Shown here in pieces: positions 52,109 to 60,687 of a stretch of DNA of 64,000 bases. The notes beneath the pieces are model-generated. The model saw only the letters and a program-made list of their open reading frames with translations. It was not told the DNA's origin and made no database searches. The stretch lies in assembly GCF_003355495.1 (NCBI RefSeq), contig NZ_CP031337.1:2175001-2239000 (forward strand), given 5' to 3'. A program made the position numbers and the translations under genes. Position 1 is the stretch's first letter, and every line of letters starts with the position of its first letter. This DNA is from Crenobacter cavernae (GTDB lineage: Bacteria > Pseudomonadota > Gammaproteobacteria > Burkholderiales > Chromobacteriaceae).

Positions 52109-52996
52109 TCAGGCGCGGGCGTCGGTCTGGAGCGCGCGAACCCGCTCCTCGATGCTCGGATGGCTGGCGAACAGCGACATCAGACCCGGCCTGCCCGCGA
52201 CCCCCGAGGCGGCCATCCCCTGCGGCAAGCCGCCGGCTTCCATGCCGCCGAGACGATGGAGCGCGGCGATCATCGGCCGGCGCGAACCCAGCAGGGTCGC
52301 CGCCCCCGAGTCGGCGCGGAACTCACGCCGGCGCGAGAAATACATGACGATGACCGAGGCCAGGATGCCGAAGGCGATCTCGCAGACGATCACGGTCACC
52401 ATGTAGCCGATCCCCGGTCCGGAAGACGCCTCGTCGTCGTTGCGGCGCAGGAAGCTGTCGACCAGATAGCCGACGACGCGCGCCAGGAAGAACACGAAGG
52501 TGTTCACCACGCCCTGGATCAGCGTCAGCGTCACCATGTCGCCGTTCTTGATGTGCGCGACTTCGTGCGCCAGCACCGCCTCGACCTCCTCATGCGTCAT
52601 CGAGGAGAGCAGGCCGGTCGATACCGCCACCAGCGAGCCGGCCTTGCTCGCGCCGGTGGCGAAGGCGTTGGGCTCGCCCTCGTAGACCGCGACCTCGGGC
52701 ATAGCCAGGCCGGCGCGCGCGGCGAGCCTGCCTACGGTGTCGACGAGCCAGCGCTCGGTCGGGTTGGTCGGGTTGTCGATCACCCGCGCGCCGGTGCTCC
52801 ACTTGGCGATGGGTTTGGACATCAGGAGCGAGATGAAGGCGCCGCCGAAGCCCATCAGCGTGGCGAACATCAGCAGCATCGGCAGGTTGAGCCCGTTCGC
52901 GGTCAAGAAGCGGTTCAGGCCGAGCAAATGGGCCGTGACGCTCAGCACCAGCATCACGGCGAGGTTGGTCAGGATCAGCAGCAGCACGCGTTTCAT
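52109..52996 (-). CDS. htpX: Protease HtpX
   Basis: Membrane zinc metalloprotease for quality control of membrane proteins. 295 residues. HEVAHIKNGD zinc motif (about 141-150), two N-terminal membrane helices, two more after the motif, and the Glu in SRRREFRADSGAA. ATG 52996; divergent from nhaR across 103 bp. Confidence 0.96.
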   Translation of the reverse strand: MKRVLLLILTNLAVMLVLSVTAHLLGLNRFLTANGLNLPMLLMFATLMGFGGAFISLLMSKPIAKWSTGARVIDNPTNPTERWLVDTVGRLAARAGLAMPEVAVYEGEPNAFATGASKAGSLVAVSTGLLSSMTHEEVEAVLAHEVAHIKNGDMVTLTLIQGVVNTFVFFLARVVGYLVDSFLRRNDDEASSGPGIGYMVTVIVCEIAFGILASVIVMYFSRRREFRADSGAATLLGSRRPMIAALHRLGGMEAGGLPQGMAASGVAGRPGLMSLFASHPSIEERVRALQTDARA

Positions 52997-53099
52997 GGGG
53001 TTCGTCCCTGTTATCGATTCGTGCTGGCAGCATAGGCGGGACAACGCGAAGATAAAATCGAATAAAATCTCATGAACAATCCGATTTATTCGAAACAAT

Positions 53100-54005
53100 A
53101 TGACCGAGCCGCTCAACTACAAGCACCTTCACTACTTCTGGGCCGTCGCCCGCGAAGGCGGCGTCAACCGGGCCGCCGAGCGGCTGGGCATGAGCGCGCA
53201 GACCGTCAGCGGCCAGGTCTCCCGGCTAGAACTGGCGCTGGGAAAGGCGCTGTTCACCCAGCAGGGACGCAAGCTGGTGCTGACCGAGGCCGGACGCGTG
53301 GCGCTGCAGTACGCCGACCAGATCTTCCTGCTCGGCGAGACGCTGCAGGAGACGCTGGAAGAGGAAACGCCCGGCGCGACGGTACGCCTGTCGGCAGGCA
53401 TCACCGACGTACTTCCCAAGACGGTCTCCTATCGGCTGCTGGAACCGGCGCTCGCTTCGGGAAACCGGGTGCGGCTGGTGTGCACGGAAGGCGCGTTCGA
53501 CGAACTGTTGGCCGAGCTGGCTCTGCATCGTCTGGATGTGGTGCTGGCCGACCGTCCGGTCCCGGCCGGTGCTCAACAACCCTTCGTCTCGACCTTGCTG
53601 GCGCGCTGTCCGGTCATGATCTTCGGCACCGCCCAACTTTGCGCCCGCTACCGCGACGGTTTCCCGCACAGCCTCGCGCGGGCACCGATGCTGCTTCCCA
53701 CGCGGGACAACGTGTTGCGCAGCCAGCTCGAGCAGTGGTTCGAGGCGGAGAGCATCAAGGTCGACATCGTCGGCGAGTTCGAGGACGGGGCGCTGCTCAA
53801 GACATTCGGGCGCCAGGGTGTCGGCCTGTTCCCCGCGCCGTCCTTCCAGGTCGACGATATCACCCGTCAGTTCGAGGTCGAGGTGCTGGGCGCCGTCGAA
53901 GGGGTCTCCGAGCACTACTACGCGATCGCCAACCGCCGCAAGCTGCAGCACAGCGCCGTCGAGGCCATCATGCGTTCGCGCGCGGAGGTCCGGGACGAAG
54001 CCTGA
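53100..54005 (+). CDS. nhaR: LysR-type regulator NhaR
   Basis: 301 residues. The start PLNYKHLHYFWAVAREGGVNRAAERL and TVSGQVSRLE are the NhaR HTH. Effector domain about 90-300, ending near HYYAIANRRKLQHSAVEAI. Usually controls nhaA in response to sodium; nhaA is absent here and the divergent gene is htpX, so its targets may differ. Contains one copy of the 10-mer (53509-53518). Confidence 0.9.
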   Translation: MTEPLNYKHLHYFWAVAREGGVNRAAERLGMSAQTVSGQVSRLELALGKALFTQQGRKLVLTEAGRVALQYADQIFLLGETLQETLEEETPGATVRLSAGITDVLPKTVSYRLLEPALASGNRVRLVCTEGAFDELLAELALHRLDVVLADRPVPAGAQQPFVSTLLARCPVMIFGTAQLCARYRDGFPHSLARAPMLLPTRDNVLRSQLEQWFEAESIKVDIVGEFEDGALLKTFGRQGVGLFPAPSFQVDDITRQFEVEVLGAVEGVSEHYYAIANRRKLQHSAVEAIMRSRAEVRDEA

Positions 54006-54083
54006 AGGGCAGGGGGCTTTGGGGGCACCCGGTGCGCATAGGTCTGAAGACTGATCTGCCCCGGTGCATCGAAACCGTTCTCC

Positions 54084-54115
54084 TTCGGCCAAGCTCCGGG
54101 TTGGCCGAGCCTTTT
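54084..54115 (+). terminator. Terminator from an imperfect 10-mer pair
   Basis: TTCGGCCAA (54084-54092) pairs with TTGGCCGAGC (54101-54110), then a short T run. About 80 nt after the nhaR stop. Confidence 0.7.
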
Positions 54116-54241
54116 CCGGGAAGCGATCGGCCCGGGCCCGATGTACGCCTCGTTCTTTGACCCGGCCGGAATCGGCGGCTCGCCCACTTTCCTGATAGAG
54201 CTGGGTTCGATGTCGCCCGGCATCGTCTGCCGGCGCAAACG

Positions 54242-54273
54242 AAAACCCCCGGGGGCTTGCCACCGGGGGTTTC
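54242..54273. terminator. Second hairpin
   Basis: AAACCCCCGG / CCGGGGGTTT stem; A-rich on one side and T-rich on the other, so it may act both ways. Confidence 0.75.
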
Positions 54274-54281
54274 TGCAGCGG

Positions 54282-54311
54282 GCTCGGCCAACCCTTTGAC
54301 GTTGGCCGAGC
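54282..54311. repeat. Inverted pair of the dispersed 10-mer
   Basis: GCTCGGCCAA (54282-54291) and TTGGCCGAGC (54302-54311) with CCCTTTGACG between. Lies between two convergent genes. Confidence 0.88.
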
Positions 54312-54358
54312 CCCTTGTCGGGCCGAATCGCGCTTGTGGCCCGGTCCGGCCCGTGGGG

Positions 54359-54559
54359 CTAGTCGTGGTGCTTCACCTGGCGCACCTGGTCGGACTGGTA
54401 CTCGCCGGTGTCCGGGTCTTCGTCTTCGGCCTCCGGGAGCGGCTCGTCCTCTTCGAGGTGCTGTCCGACGCGGAACTGGTGCACCTGGTCGGCCGAGTAT
54501 TCGCCGGTGTCGGGCACGGTTTCCTGCGTTTGGGAAGGTTTGGGAGCGTTGCCTGCCAT
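54359..54559 (-). CDS. Small acidic protein with a duplicated DTGEY motif
   Basis: 66 residues, strongly acidic and hydrophilic, probably disordered. Two copies of the same unit: PDTGEYSADQVHQ (about 18-30) and PDTGEYQSDQVRQ (about 50-62), joined by an acidic stretch (EEDEPLPEAEDED). AGGAGGCTCCC before the ATG is a good ribosome-binding site. Family not recognised. Confidence 0.7.
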   Translation of the reverse strand: MAGNAPKPSQTQETVPDTGEYSADQVHQFRVGQHLEEDEPLPEAEDEDPDTGEYQSDQVRQVKHHD

Positions 54560-54711
54560 GGGAGCCTCCTGCCTGTCTGTGGGTGAGGGGACTGCGGGTG
54601 ATGCTACTCGCCAGTATAGGCGGCTAAGGGGCGGCGTCACCCCGGGGTGGCCCGGGCCGTGATGAGGAAGGCCTGGCCGAGGCAGGAATAGGTGAGGGCT
54701 GCCTTCCACAC

Positions 54712-55353
54712 CTACCACAGCGGTTTGCTCAGGTTCTCGGTGAAGGCGCTGAACATGATGTTGAAACTGACGCTGATCCTTTCCCCCGCGCTCGTATTGG
54801 CGTCCACCGAGTGTTGCAGGTAGGACGGAAAGATCAGCAGCGTGCCATCCTGAACCTTGACCACGACCTGGTCGGTATTCTCGGCGGTGAGTTCCACCAC
54901 CGGAGGCCGGATGATGCCGGTCTGGTTGCGCGGGTCATGGAAGTTGATCGTGTCCGCGCCCGCGTGGGTTCTGACGTAATAAACGCCGCTCAGGAAGTTG
55001 TTGGGGTGGCTGTGCGCCCTGTGGGCCGCACCCCGGGGCAGAACGGTGGCCCAGCAGCCGGTGATCTCGAAGGCATCGTAGCCGATTCTCAGGAAGCGCA
55101 GGATGCTTTTTGCCGCCTGATCGATGCAGGCGACGAGGTCCCGCAGTTCTTTGAGTCGATGCAGGTCCTGATCCGATTGCCAGCCTTGGCCGGGGGCGAG
55201 TTCTGGCCCGTCTTGCCTCATGCCGTCGAGGGCCAGCAGGATATCCGCGTCGATCGCTTCGTGCAGGTTGGACTCGAGCTGAATCTTCCAAACCAACGAC
55301 GGAAACATCGGCATCACATCCGACGTTTCGAACCACGAGTCTTTCTTGACCAT
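54712..55353 (-). CDS. Putative 2OG-Fe(II) oxygenase (TIGR02466 type)
   Basis: 213 residues. HSHPNNFLSGVYYVRT, INFHDPRNQTGI and FPSYLQHSVDANTSAGERISVSFNI follow the layout of the TIGR02466/PF13759 family, with His, Asp and a second His for iron plus Arg for 2-oxoglutarate. Start uncertain: ATG 55353 used, with upstream sequence looking non-coding; MFPSLVWKIQL further in is also possible. Substrate unknown. Confidence 0.75.
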   Translation of the reverse strand: MVKKDSWFETSDVMPMFPSLVWKIQLESNLHEAIDADILLALDGMRQDGPELAPGQGWQSDQDLHRLKELRDLVACIDQAAKSILRFLRIGYDAFEITGCWATVLPRGAAHRAHSHPNNFLSGVYYVRTHAGADTINFHDPRNQTGIIRPPVVELTAENTDQVVVKVQDGTLLIFPSYLQHSVDANTSAGERISVSFNIMFSAFTENLSKPLW

Positions 55354-55631
55354 GAGCGCGCCCGTCCCATAGATAAGCCTGGGCTGGGCACGGCGCAACC
55401 CAAGCAGCCATGTACGCTCGCCAAGCCCGCCGTTCGTGTCGTGCCCTGGCGTCCCCCATCCGAGCACTATCATCCGCGCCGGATATCAGGAGATGTCGAC
55501 GAGCCCGACGAGTCCGGCACTGCCCAGCTCGGCCGTGAAAGCCGCCTCCTTGGCTCGGCGGCGGCGCGGGGTCATGGTCTGTCAGAATTGGAAAAGACAG
55601 GGCCCCCACTCAATTTAGCCCAGGCTAGGTA

Positions 55632-56339
55632 TTAGCGATGTCTACCCTTCCTGGCGGGCTTGGCGGATGGGCTAGTCTTGCCCGCCGCGCGCGCCGGCTT
55701 GGCCGCCTCGCCTTCCGGCGCGGTGTTCTCCGCCTCGGCTTCGGCGATTTCGGCCGCCATCTGCTCGCGGACCGCAGCGAAGAAGCGGTAGATCGCGCCC
55801 ACCGATGGCGAGATCGCCGCCAGCCACTCCCCGCGCTGCGCCGGGTCGACCGTTTCCAGGTAGGGACGCATCTCCGAGTCGGGGTGGTGCTCGAAGGCGA
55901 GCGCCATGATCGGCACCAGCGCCTGCGCCTGTTCCTCATCCTCGAACAAGAGGCCCCAGTCGTCGTTCAACAGTTCCATGCCCTCGCTGAACCCCTCGGC
56001 CCACGCGTTGCCATGCACCACGCCGTGCTCGTCCGCATCGAGCCAGGGCTGGAACGGTTCGCCGGCATGCAGCGTGTGGGCGATGTCCAGCCAGTGCCCC
56101 ATCAGCAGCGACACGAACTGTTCGAGCTGCTTTTCGGTGTGGAACGCCTCCTCGTCGTCGAAGGCCTCGCCGAGGATCAGCGGCAGCACCTCGGCCGGCT
56201 TGATCGGCTCCGGCCCGCACAACAGCGCGGTGAAGAAACCGTCGAGCGTCTCCAGGCTCATCGCGCCGAGCGCGCGAAAACGCGCCAGGGTGTCGGCGAG
56301 GCGCTGGTAGTCGTTGTCGGAAAGCGGGGCGTGGCTCAT
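55632..56339 (-). CDS. UPF0149/YecA-family protein
   Basis: 235 residues. SLETLDGFFTALLCGPEPIKPAEVLPLILG is the UPF0149 hallmark, with WAEGFSEGMELLND further on. C-terminal about 40 residues are Lys/Ala/Pro-rich without the SEC-C zinc motif seen in E. coli YecA. ATG 56339, GAGGT site. Function unknown. Confidence 0.85.
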   Translation of the reverse strand: MSHAPLSDNDYQRLADTLARFRALGAMSLETLDGFFTALLCGPEPIKPAEVLPLILGEAFDDEEAFHTEKQLEQFVSLLMGHWLDIAHTLHAGEPFQPWLDADEHGVVHGNAWAEGFSEGMELLNDDWGLLFEDEEQAQALVPIMALAFEHHPDSEMRPYLETVDPAQRGEWLAAISPSVGAIYRFFAAVREQMAAEIAEAEAENTAPEGEAAKPARAAGKTSPSAKPARKGRHR

Positions 56340-56429
56340 CGGTAAAACCTCGGGATGGGGATGGCGCATTATCGGTCAAACCGCGCGGTCCTGGACGAAC
56401 AATGGTCAACGGCGGCCCGGCTGGCGCAT

Positions 56430-56900
56430 TTATTTCCTGACGACGATGTCGGCTTTTGTCTTGCCGACGATGTCAAACAGCTCCTTCTGCTCGACCGCCG
56501 GGACCTTGTCCTTGTCCAGGGATTTCTTGAAATCCTTGACCATGACGTCCCACTCCTTCTCGCTGATGTTCAAATGAGCGTGGGACTCCTTCATCGTCTT
56601 CCCCGTGTATTTGCATGGCCCGCCGCTTACCTCGCAGACCAATTGCGAAACTTGGAACTTGAGGTAAGGCGCCGGAGCGCTCTTCCGGCCGGCATTAATG
56701 GCGGGGTTCTTGTTCAGCGTCTTATTCGATACGAGCCGGTTGATGAAATCGTCGACGACCACCGTGATGCCCTTCAGCCCACCCAATCGATCGTAGAGGA
56801 GTTTCTGGGCTTCGGGCTGCTGCGCCGAGGCGACCGGCGCGAAAGAGGCGGCGAGTAGAAACGCCATGGCTGTTAAAGCCACCCGGAGGTTGTTCTTTAT
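56430..56900 (-). CDS. Exported group 1 truncated haemoglobin (start codon unclear)
   Basis: 156 residues if it starts at the ATA codon 56898-56900. Signal peptide NNLRVALTAMAFLLAASFAPVASA, then KLLYDRLGGLKGITVVVDDFINRL and KESHAHLNISEKEWDVM with the proximal His; typical truncated globin order. AAGGAGA lies 5 nt before that ATA, which would encode Met-Lys-Asn-Asn if it were ATG. The nearest ATGs in frame are 56963 (before the ribosome-binding site) and 56867 (inside the signal peptide). GC lower than average. Periplasmic role unknown. Confidence 0.75.
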   Translation of the reverse strand: MKNNLRVALTAMAFLLAASFAPVASAQQPEAQKLLYDRLGGLKGITVVVDDFINRLVSNKTLNKNPAINAGRKSAPAPYLKFQVSQLVCEVSGGPCKYTGKTMKESHAHLNISEKEWDVMVKDFKKSLDKDKVPAVEQKELFDIVGKTKADIVVRK

Positions 56901-57002
56901 CTTTGTCTCCTTACATCGGTTGGGAGGGCTAGGTTTCTCCACGCTGCCATGGGCCCCGAGCATGGTGGCCTGCCGCCGGCCGGGGCGCCTAGTGTCGGCT
57001 CC

Positions 57003-57404
57003 TTAACCCGCTGCGCCAGGCTCCATATAGATCAGTTCCCAGATGTGGCCGTCCAAGTCCTGAAAACCATGTCCATACATAAAGCCGTGGTCTTGGGGTT
57101 CGTTGTAGGTCGTTCCGCCAGCGGCGACCGCCTTGCGAACCATTTCATCGACTTTTTCCCGGCTCTCAGAAGATAAACACACGAGCACTTCCGTGCTTTT
57201 CGTCGCGTCGCAAATTTCTTTAGGAGTAAAAGTCTTGAACTTGGCCTCGGTCAACAGCATGACGAAGATGTCTTCGGACACGATCATGCAGGTGGCCGTC
57301 TCGTCGGTAAATTGGGGATTGAACGCGAAGCCGAGCCGGGTAAAGAACTCGATGGACTGGTCGAGATTTTTTACCGCTAGGTTCACAAAAATTTTAGTGG
57401 CCAT
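57003..57404 (-). CDS. VOC-family (glyoxalase-like) protein
   Basis: 133 residues. MATKIFVNLAVKNLDQSIEF start and DLDGHIWELIYM end (metal-binding Glu of the vicinal-oxygen-chelate fold). KGGRERG-type lactoylglutathione motifs are absent, so it belongs with the 'extradiol dioxygenase-like/PhnB-like' small VOC proteins. AAGGGAAAAAG site. GC clearly lower than the neighbours. Confidence 0.85.
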   Translation of the reverse strand: MATKIFVNLAVKNLDQSIEFFTRLGFAFNPQFTDETATCMIVSEDIFVMLLTEAKFKTFTPKEICDATKSTEVLVCLSSESREKVDEMVRKAVAAGGTTYNEPQDHGFMYGHGFQDLDGHIWELIYMEPGAAG

Positions 57405-57541
57405 CTTTTTCCCTTTTGAATCTGCACGTTGAATTTGCGCGACGAACCATCCGTGAATACGGCGCACGGAATCAATACGGTAAGCATAGAATCGTCCGCT
57501 GTCTACCGCCCGTTCGAGCCGGCTTCGCAAGACGACGGCTT

Positions 57542-57588
57542 TCAAAAAAGGCTCGGCCAACCTCGGGCTCCCCCAAGGTTGGCCGAGC
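57542..57588 (-). terminator. Terminator of the prp operon from a 10-mer pair
   Basis: GCTCGGCCAACCT (57551-57563) and AAGGTTGGCCGAGC (57575-57588), six T on the reverse strand. It lies 26 nt after the prpD stop. Confidence 0.9.
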
Positions 57589-57613
57589 CTCCATCAAGCG
57601 TTGAGCGAAGCTC

Positions 57614-59065
57614 TCAGATCACCCACAGATCGGTAAACGCGTTGACCGGCGTCGCCAGCAGTCTCTGCGGGTCGTCGCACAGCGCGAAGATCGCCGCCTG
57701 CTGCTTGGCCGGGAAGCGGCGCGCGAGGTTGGTCTTGAACTTGGCTTCCAAGAGCGGGATGCCGTCCTTGCGGCGGCGCTGGTGGCCGATCGGGTATTCG
57801 CACACCACTTCGTCGAGAACCTTGCCGTCGAAGAGTTCCACCGTCAGCGCGTTGGCGATGCTGCGTTTTTCCGGGTCGTGGTAGTCGCGGGTGAACTGCA
57901 CATCCTCGACGCAGACGATCTTGTCGCGCAGCGCGTCGATGCGTGGATCGTTCGCGACCTTGTCCTCGTAGTCGGAGGCTTCCAGGCGGCCGAACAAGAG
58001 CGGCACGGCGACCATGTACTGGATGCAGTGGTCGCGGTCGGCCGGGTTGGACAGCGGGCCCTTCTTGTCGATGATGCGGAGGCACGCCTCGTGGGTGCGG
58101 ATGGTGATCTGCTTGATGTCGGCGGCGCTCTTGCCGAGCTCGGCCAAGGTCTGGTGCAGAGTCATCGCGCACTCGACGGCGGTCTGGCTGTGGAACTCGG
58201 CCGGGAACGAGATCTTGAACAGCACCTGCTCCATCACGTAGCTGCCGTAGTCGCGCTGGAATTTAAACGGTTGCCCCTTGAACAACACATCGTAGAAGCC
58301 CCAGCCCGGCGCGGTCAGCACGCCGGGGATGCCCATCTCACCCTTCAAGCTAAACAAGGCGAGGCGCACCGCGCGGCTGGTGGCGTCGCCGGCCGCCCAT
58401 GATTTTCTTGAACCGGTATTCGGCGCGTGGCGGTAGGTGCGTAGCGCCTGGCCGTCGACGAAGGCCTGGCTGACCGCGTTGATGATTTCTTCTTTCGTGC
58501 CGCCCATCAGCCTGGCGCAGACCGCGGCGGACGCGACCTTGACCAGCACCACGTGGTCGAGGCCGACCTTGTTGAAACTGTTTTCCAGCGCCAGCACGCC
58601 CTGGATCTCGTGCGCCTTGATCATCGCCTCGAGCACGTCGCGCATCGTCAGCGGCGCCTGGCCCTTGCTGACGCGCTCGCGGCTGATCCAGTCGGCGGTG
58701 GCGAGGATGCCACCGAGGTTGTCCGAAGGATGGCCCCATTCGGCGGCGAGCCAGGTGTCGTTGAAGTCGAGCCAGCGGATCATCGCGCCGATGTTGAACG
58801 CCGCTTGAATGGGGTCGAGCTGGAACTGCGTGCCGGGGACACGGGCGCCGTTCGGCACGATCATGCCGGGCACGATCGGGCCCATCAGCTTGGTGCACGC
58901 CGGGTAGGACAGCGCCTCGAGGCCGCAGCCTAGCGTGTCCATCAGACACAGCCGGGCGGTGTTCCATGCCTCACTGGATGTGACGTCATAGTCGGAGACG
59001 TAGTCGGCGATGTCGATGAGGACTTTGTCGGGATCGGGGCGTACGTTCGAGATATGAGCGGACAT
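57614..59065 (-). CDS. prpD: 2-Methylcitrate dehydratase PrpD
   Basis: Dehydrates 2-methylcitrate in the propionate-degrading methylcitrate cycle. 483 residues, full length. Contains IRWLDFNDTWLAAEWGHPSDN and GSRKSWAAGDATSRAVRLA, conserved in PrpD, and PVNAFTDLWVI at the end. Last gene of prpB-prpC-orf-prpD. Contains one copy of the 10-mer (58138-58147). Confidence 0.96.
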   Translation of the reverse strand: MSAHISNVRPDPDKVLIDIADYVSDYDVTSSEAWNTARLCLMDTLGCGLEALSYPACTKLMGPIVPGMIVPNGARVPGTQFQLDPIQAAFNIGAMIRWLDFNDTWLAAEWGHPSDNLGGILATADWISRERVSKGQAPLTMRDVLEAMIKAHEIQGVLALENSFNKVGLDHVVLVKVASAAVCARLMGGTKEEIINAVSQAFVDGQALRTYRHAPNTGSRKSWAAGDATSRAVRLALFSLKGEMGIPGVLTAPGWGFYDVLFKGQPFKFQRDYGSYVMEQVLFKISFPAEFHSQTAVECAMTLHQTLAELGKSAADIKQITIRTHEACLRIIDKKGPLSNPADRDHCIQYMVAVPLLFGRLEASDYEDKVANDPRIDALRDKIVCVEDVQFTRDYHDPEKRSIANALTVELFDGKVLDEVVCEYPIGHQRRRKDGIPLLEAKFKTNLARRFPAKQQAAIFALCDDPQRLLATPVNAFTDLWVI

Positions 59066-59096
59066 CGGCGGTTTTCCTTGGGGTAAGGGATTCGGT

Positions 59097-59474
59097 TCAG
59101 TCGAGGCGCAGCACGCCGGGGTAGTCGAGCACGAAGCCGTGCGCGTCGACGGTGATCACGGCGGTGAAGTCGCTGTCCATCACGTCGATGTCGGTGCCGG
59201 CGGAAAATTCCGGCCGCGACTCGCCGTCGATCAGCCATTCGCCGTCGGCGTGGCGTTCTATCGTCATGGTGCGCCGGGCGGGCTCGGCCAACGTCAACAC
59301 CGCGTGGCTAAAGACGCCGGCTGCGTCGGTTTCGATCTTGTAGGCGAGCACGGCGCCGGCCTGTTCCATGTGGCTCTTGCCCTGCCAGCGCGGCGCGTCG
59401 GCCGAGAAGCTCGCGTGGATCTCCTCGCGGCCGGCGGCGCCGTCTTGCTGCCAGCGGTAGTGCACGGCGGGCAT
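59097..59474 (-). CDS. Small protein between prpC and prpD, glycolipid-binding-like
   Basis: 125 residues, all-beta looking: VHYRWQQDGAAGREEIHASF, AVLAYKIETDAAGVFSHAVL, DGEWLIDGESRPEFSAGTDIDVMDSDFT. The WxxDG...GxxDxDxxxSxFT pattern resembles the C-terminal part of 'putative glycolipid-binding' (PF06475) proteins, but it is shorter than that family's usual 180 residues. Five nt after prpC and 31 nt before prpD, so part of the operon. Role in propionate metabolism unknown. Contains one copy of the 10-mer (59282-59291). Confidence 0.65.
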   Translation of the reverse strand: MPAVHYRWQQDGAAGREEIHASFSADAPRWQGKSHMEQAGAVLAYKIETDAAGVFSHAVLTLAEPARRTMTIERHADGEWLIDGESRPEFSAGTDIDVMDSDFTAVITVDAHGFVLDYPGVLRLD

Positions 59475-59479
59475 GGCGC

Positions 59480-60628
59480 TCAGCGCTTGTCCAGCGGCAC
59501 GAAGGCGCGGTCTTCCGGGCCGGTGTAGTTGGCCGAAGGGCGGATGATCTTGCCGTCCTGGCGCTGCTCGATCACGTGCGCGCTCCAGCCGGCGGTGCGC
59601 GCGAGGACGAACAGCGGGGTGAACAGGTTGGTCGGCACGCCCATCATGTGGTAGCTGACCGCGCTGAACCAGTCGAGGTTGGGGAACATCGATTTGACCT
59701 CGTGCATCACCGCCTCGAGCCGTTCGGCGATCGCGTACATCTTCATGTCGCCGCCGCTTTTCGACAGCTTTTTGGCCACGTCCTTGATGATCTTGTTGCG
59801 CGGGTCGGCGAGGGTGTAGACGGGGTGGCCGAAGCCGATAATGACCTCGTGGTTTTCGACGCGACGGCGGATGTCGGCCTCGGCTTCGTCGGGCGTTTCG
59901 TAGCGCTGCTGGATGTCGAGCGCGACCTCGTTCGCGCCACCGTGCTTCGGGCCGCGTAGCGCGCCGATCGCGCCGGCGACGCAGCTGTACAGGTCCGAAC
60001 CGGTGCCGGCGATCACTCGCGCGGCGAAGGTAGACGCGTTGAATTCGTGTTCGGCGTACAGGTTGAGAGAGGTGTGCATCGCGCGCACCCACTCTTGCGA
60101 CGGCGCCTTGCCGTGCAACAGGTGCAGCAGGTGGCCGCCGATGCTGTCGTCGTCGGTCTCGGTGTCGATGCGCTTGCCCGAATGGCTGTAGTGGTACCAG
60201 TAGAGCAGCATCGAGCCGAGGCTCGCTAACAGGCGGTCGGCGATCTCGCGCGCGCCGGCCGCCGGGTGCTCGTCCTTCTCCGGCAGCACGCAGCCGAGCG
60301 CCGACACGCCGGTGCGCATCACGTCCATCGGGTGCGCGCTGGCCGGCAGCGTTTCGAGCACCGCTTTCACCTGCGCCGGCAGGCCGCGCATGCCTTGCAG
60401 GCGGGTCTTGTAGCCGGCCAGTTCCGCGCGCTTGGGCAGGTGGCCGTGCACCAGCAGATAGGCGATTTCCTCGAATTCGCACTCGCCGGCGATGTCGAGG
60501 ATGTCGTAGCCGCGGTAGTGCAGGTCGTTGCCGCTCTTGCCGACGGTGCAGATCGCGGTGTTGCCGGCGACCACGCCGGACAGCGCGACGGATTTCTTCG
60601 GTTTGATCGGGCTTGCCACGTCGTTCAT
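59480..60628 (-). CDS. prpC: 2-Methylcitrate synthase PrpC
   Basis: Condenses propionyl-CoA with oxaloacetate. 382 residues. Citrate-synthase-type motifs: TVGKSGNDLHYRGYDILD, GALRGPKHGGANE (catalytic His), GFGHPVYTLADPRN (His) and PTNLFTPLFVLARTAGWSAHVIEQ (Asp-free end as in methylcitrate synthase). Second gene of the operon, 59 nt after prpB. Confidence 0.96.
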   Translation of the reverse strand: MNDVASPIKPKKSVALSGVVAGNTAICTVGKSGNDLHYRGYDILDIAGECEFEEIAYLLVHGHLPKRAELAGYKTRLQGMRGLPAQVKAVLETLPASAHPMDVMRTGVSALGCVLPEKDEHPAAGAREIADRLLASLGSMLLYWYHYSHSGKRIDTETDDDSIGGHLLHLLHGKAPSQEWVRAMHTSLNLYAEHEFNASTFAARVIAGTGSDLYSCVAGAIGALRGPKHGGANEVALDIQQRYETPDEAEADIRRRVENHEVIIGFGHPVYTLADPRNKIIKDVAKKLSKSGGDMKMYAIAERLEAVMHEVKSMFPNLDWFSAVSYHMMGVPTNLFTPLFVLARTAGWSAHVIEQRQDGKIIRPSANYTGPEDRAFVPLDKR

Positions 60629-60667
60629 GCCACTCTCCCTTTTAGATCCAAGACTGCGGGCCGAGGC

Positions 60668-60677
60668 GCTCGGCCAA
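60668..60677 (-). repeat. Single copy of the dispersed 10-mer between prpB and prpC
   Basis: GCTCGGCCAA on the + strand in the 59-nt gap, followed by AGCTTGCTT. Confidence 0.85.
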
Positions 60678-60687
60678 GCTTGCTTCG

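Larger units (their letters stand above)
54006..54358. other. Terminator-rich gene-free region
   Basis: About 350 bp with three hairpins in a row (54084-54115, 54242-54273, 54282-54311) and no supportable gene. Confidence 0.65.
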
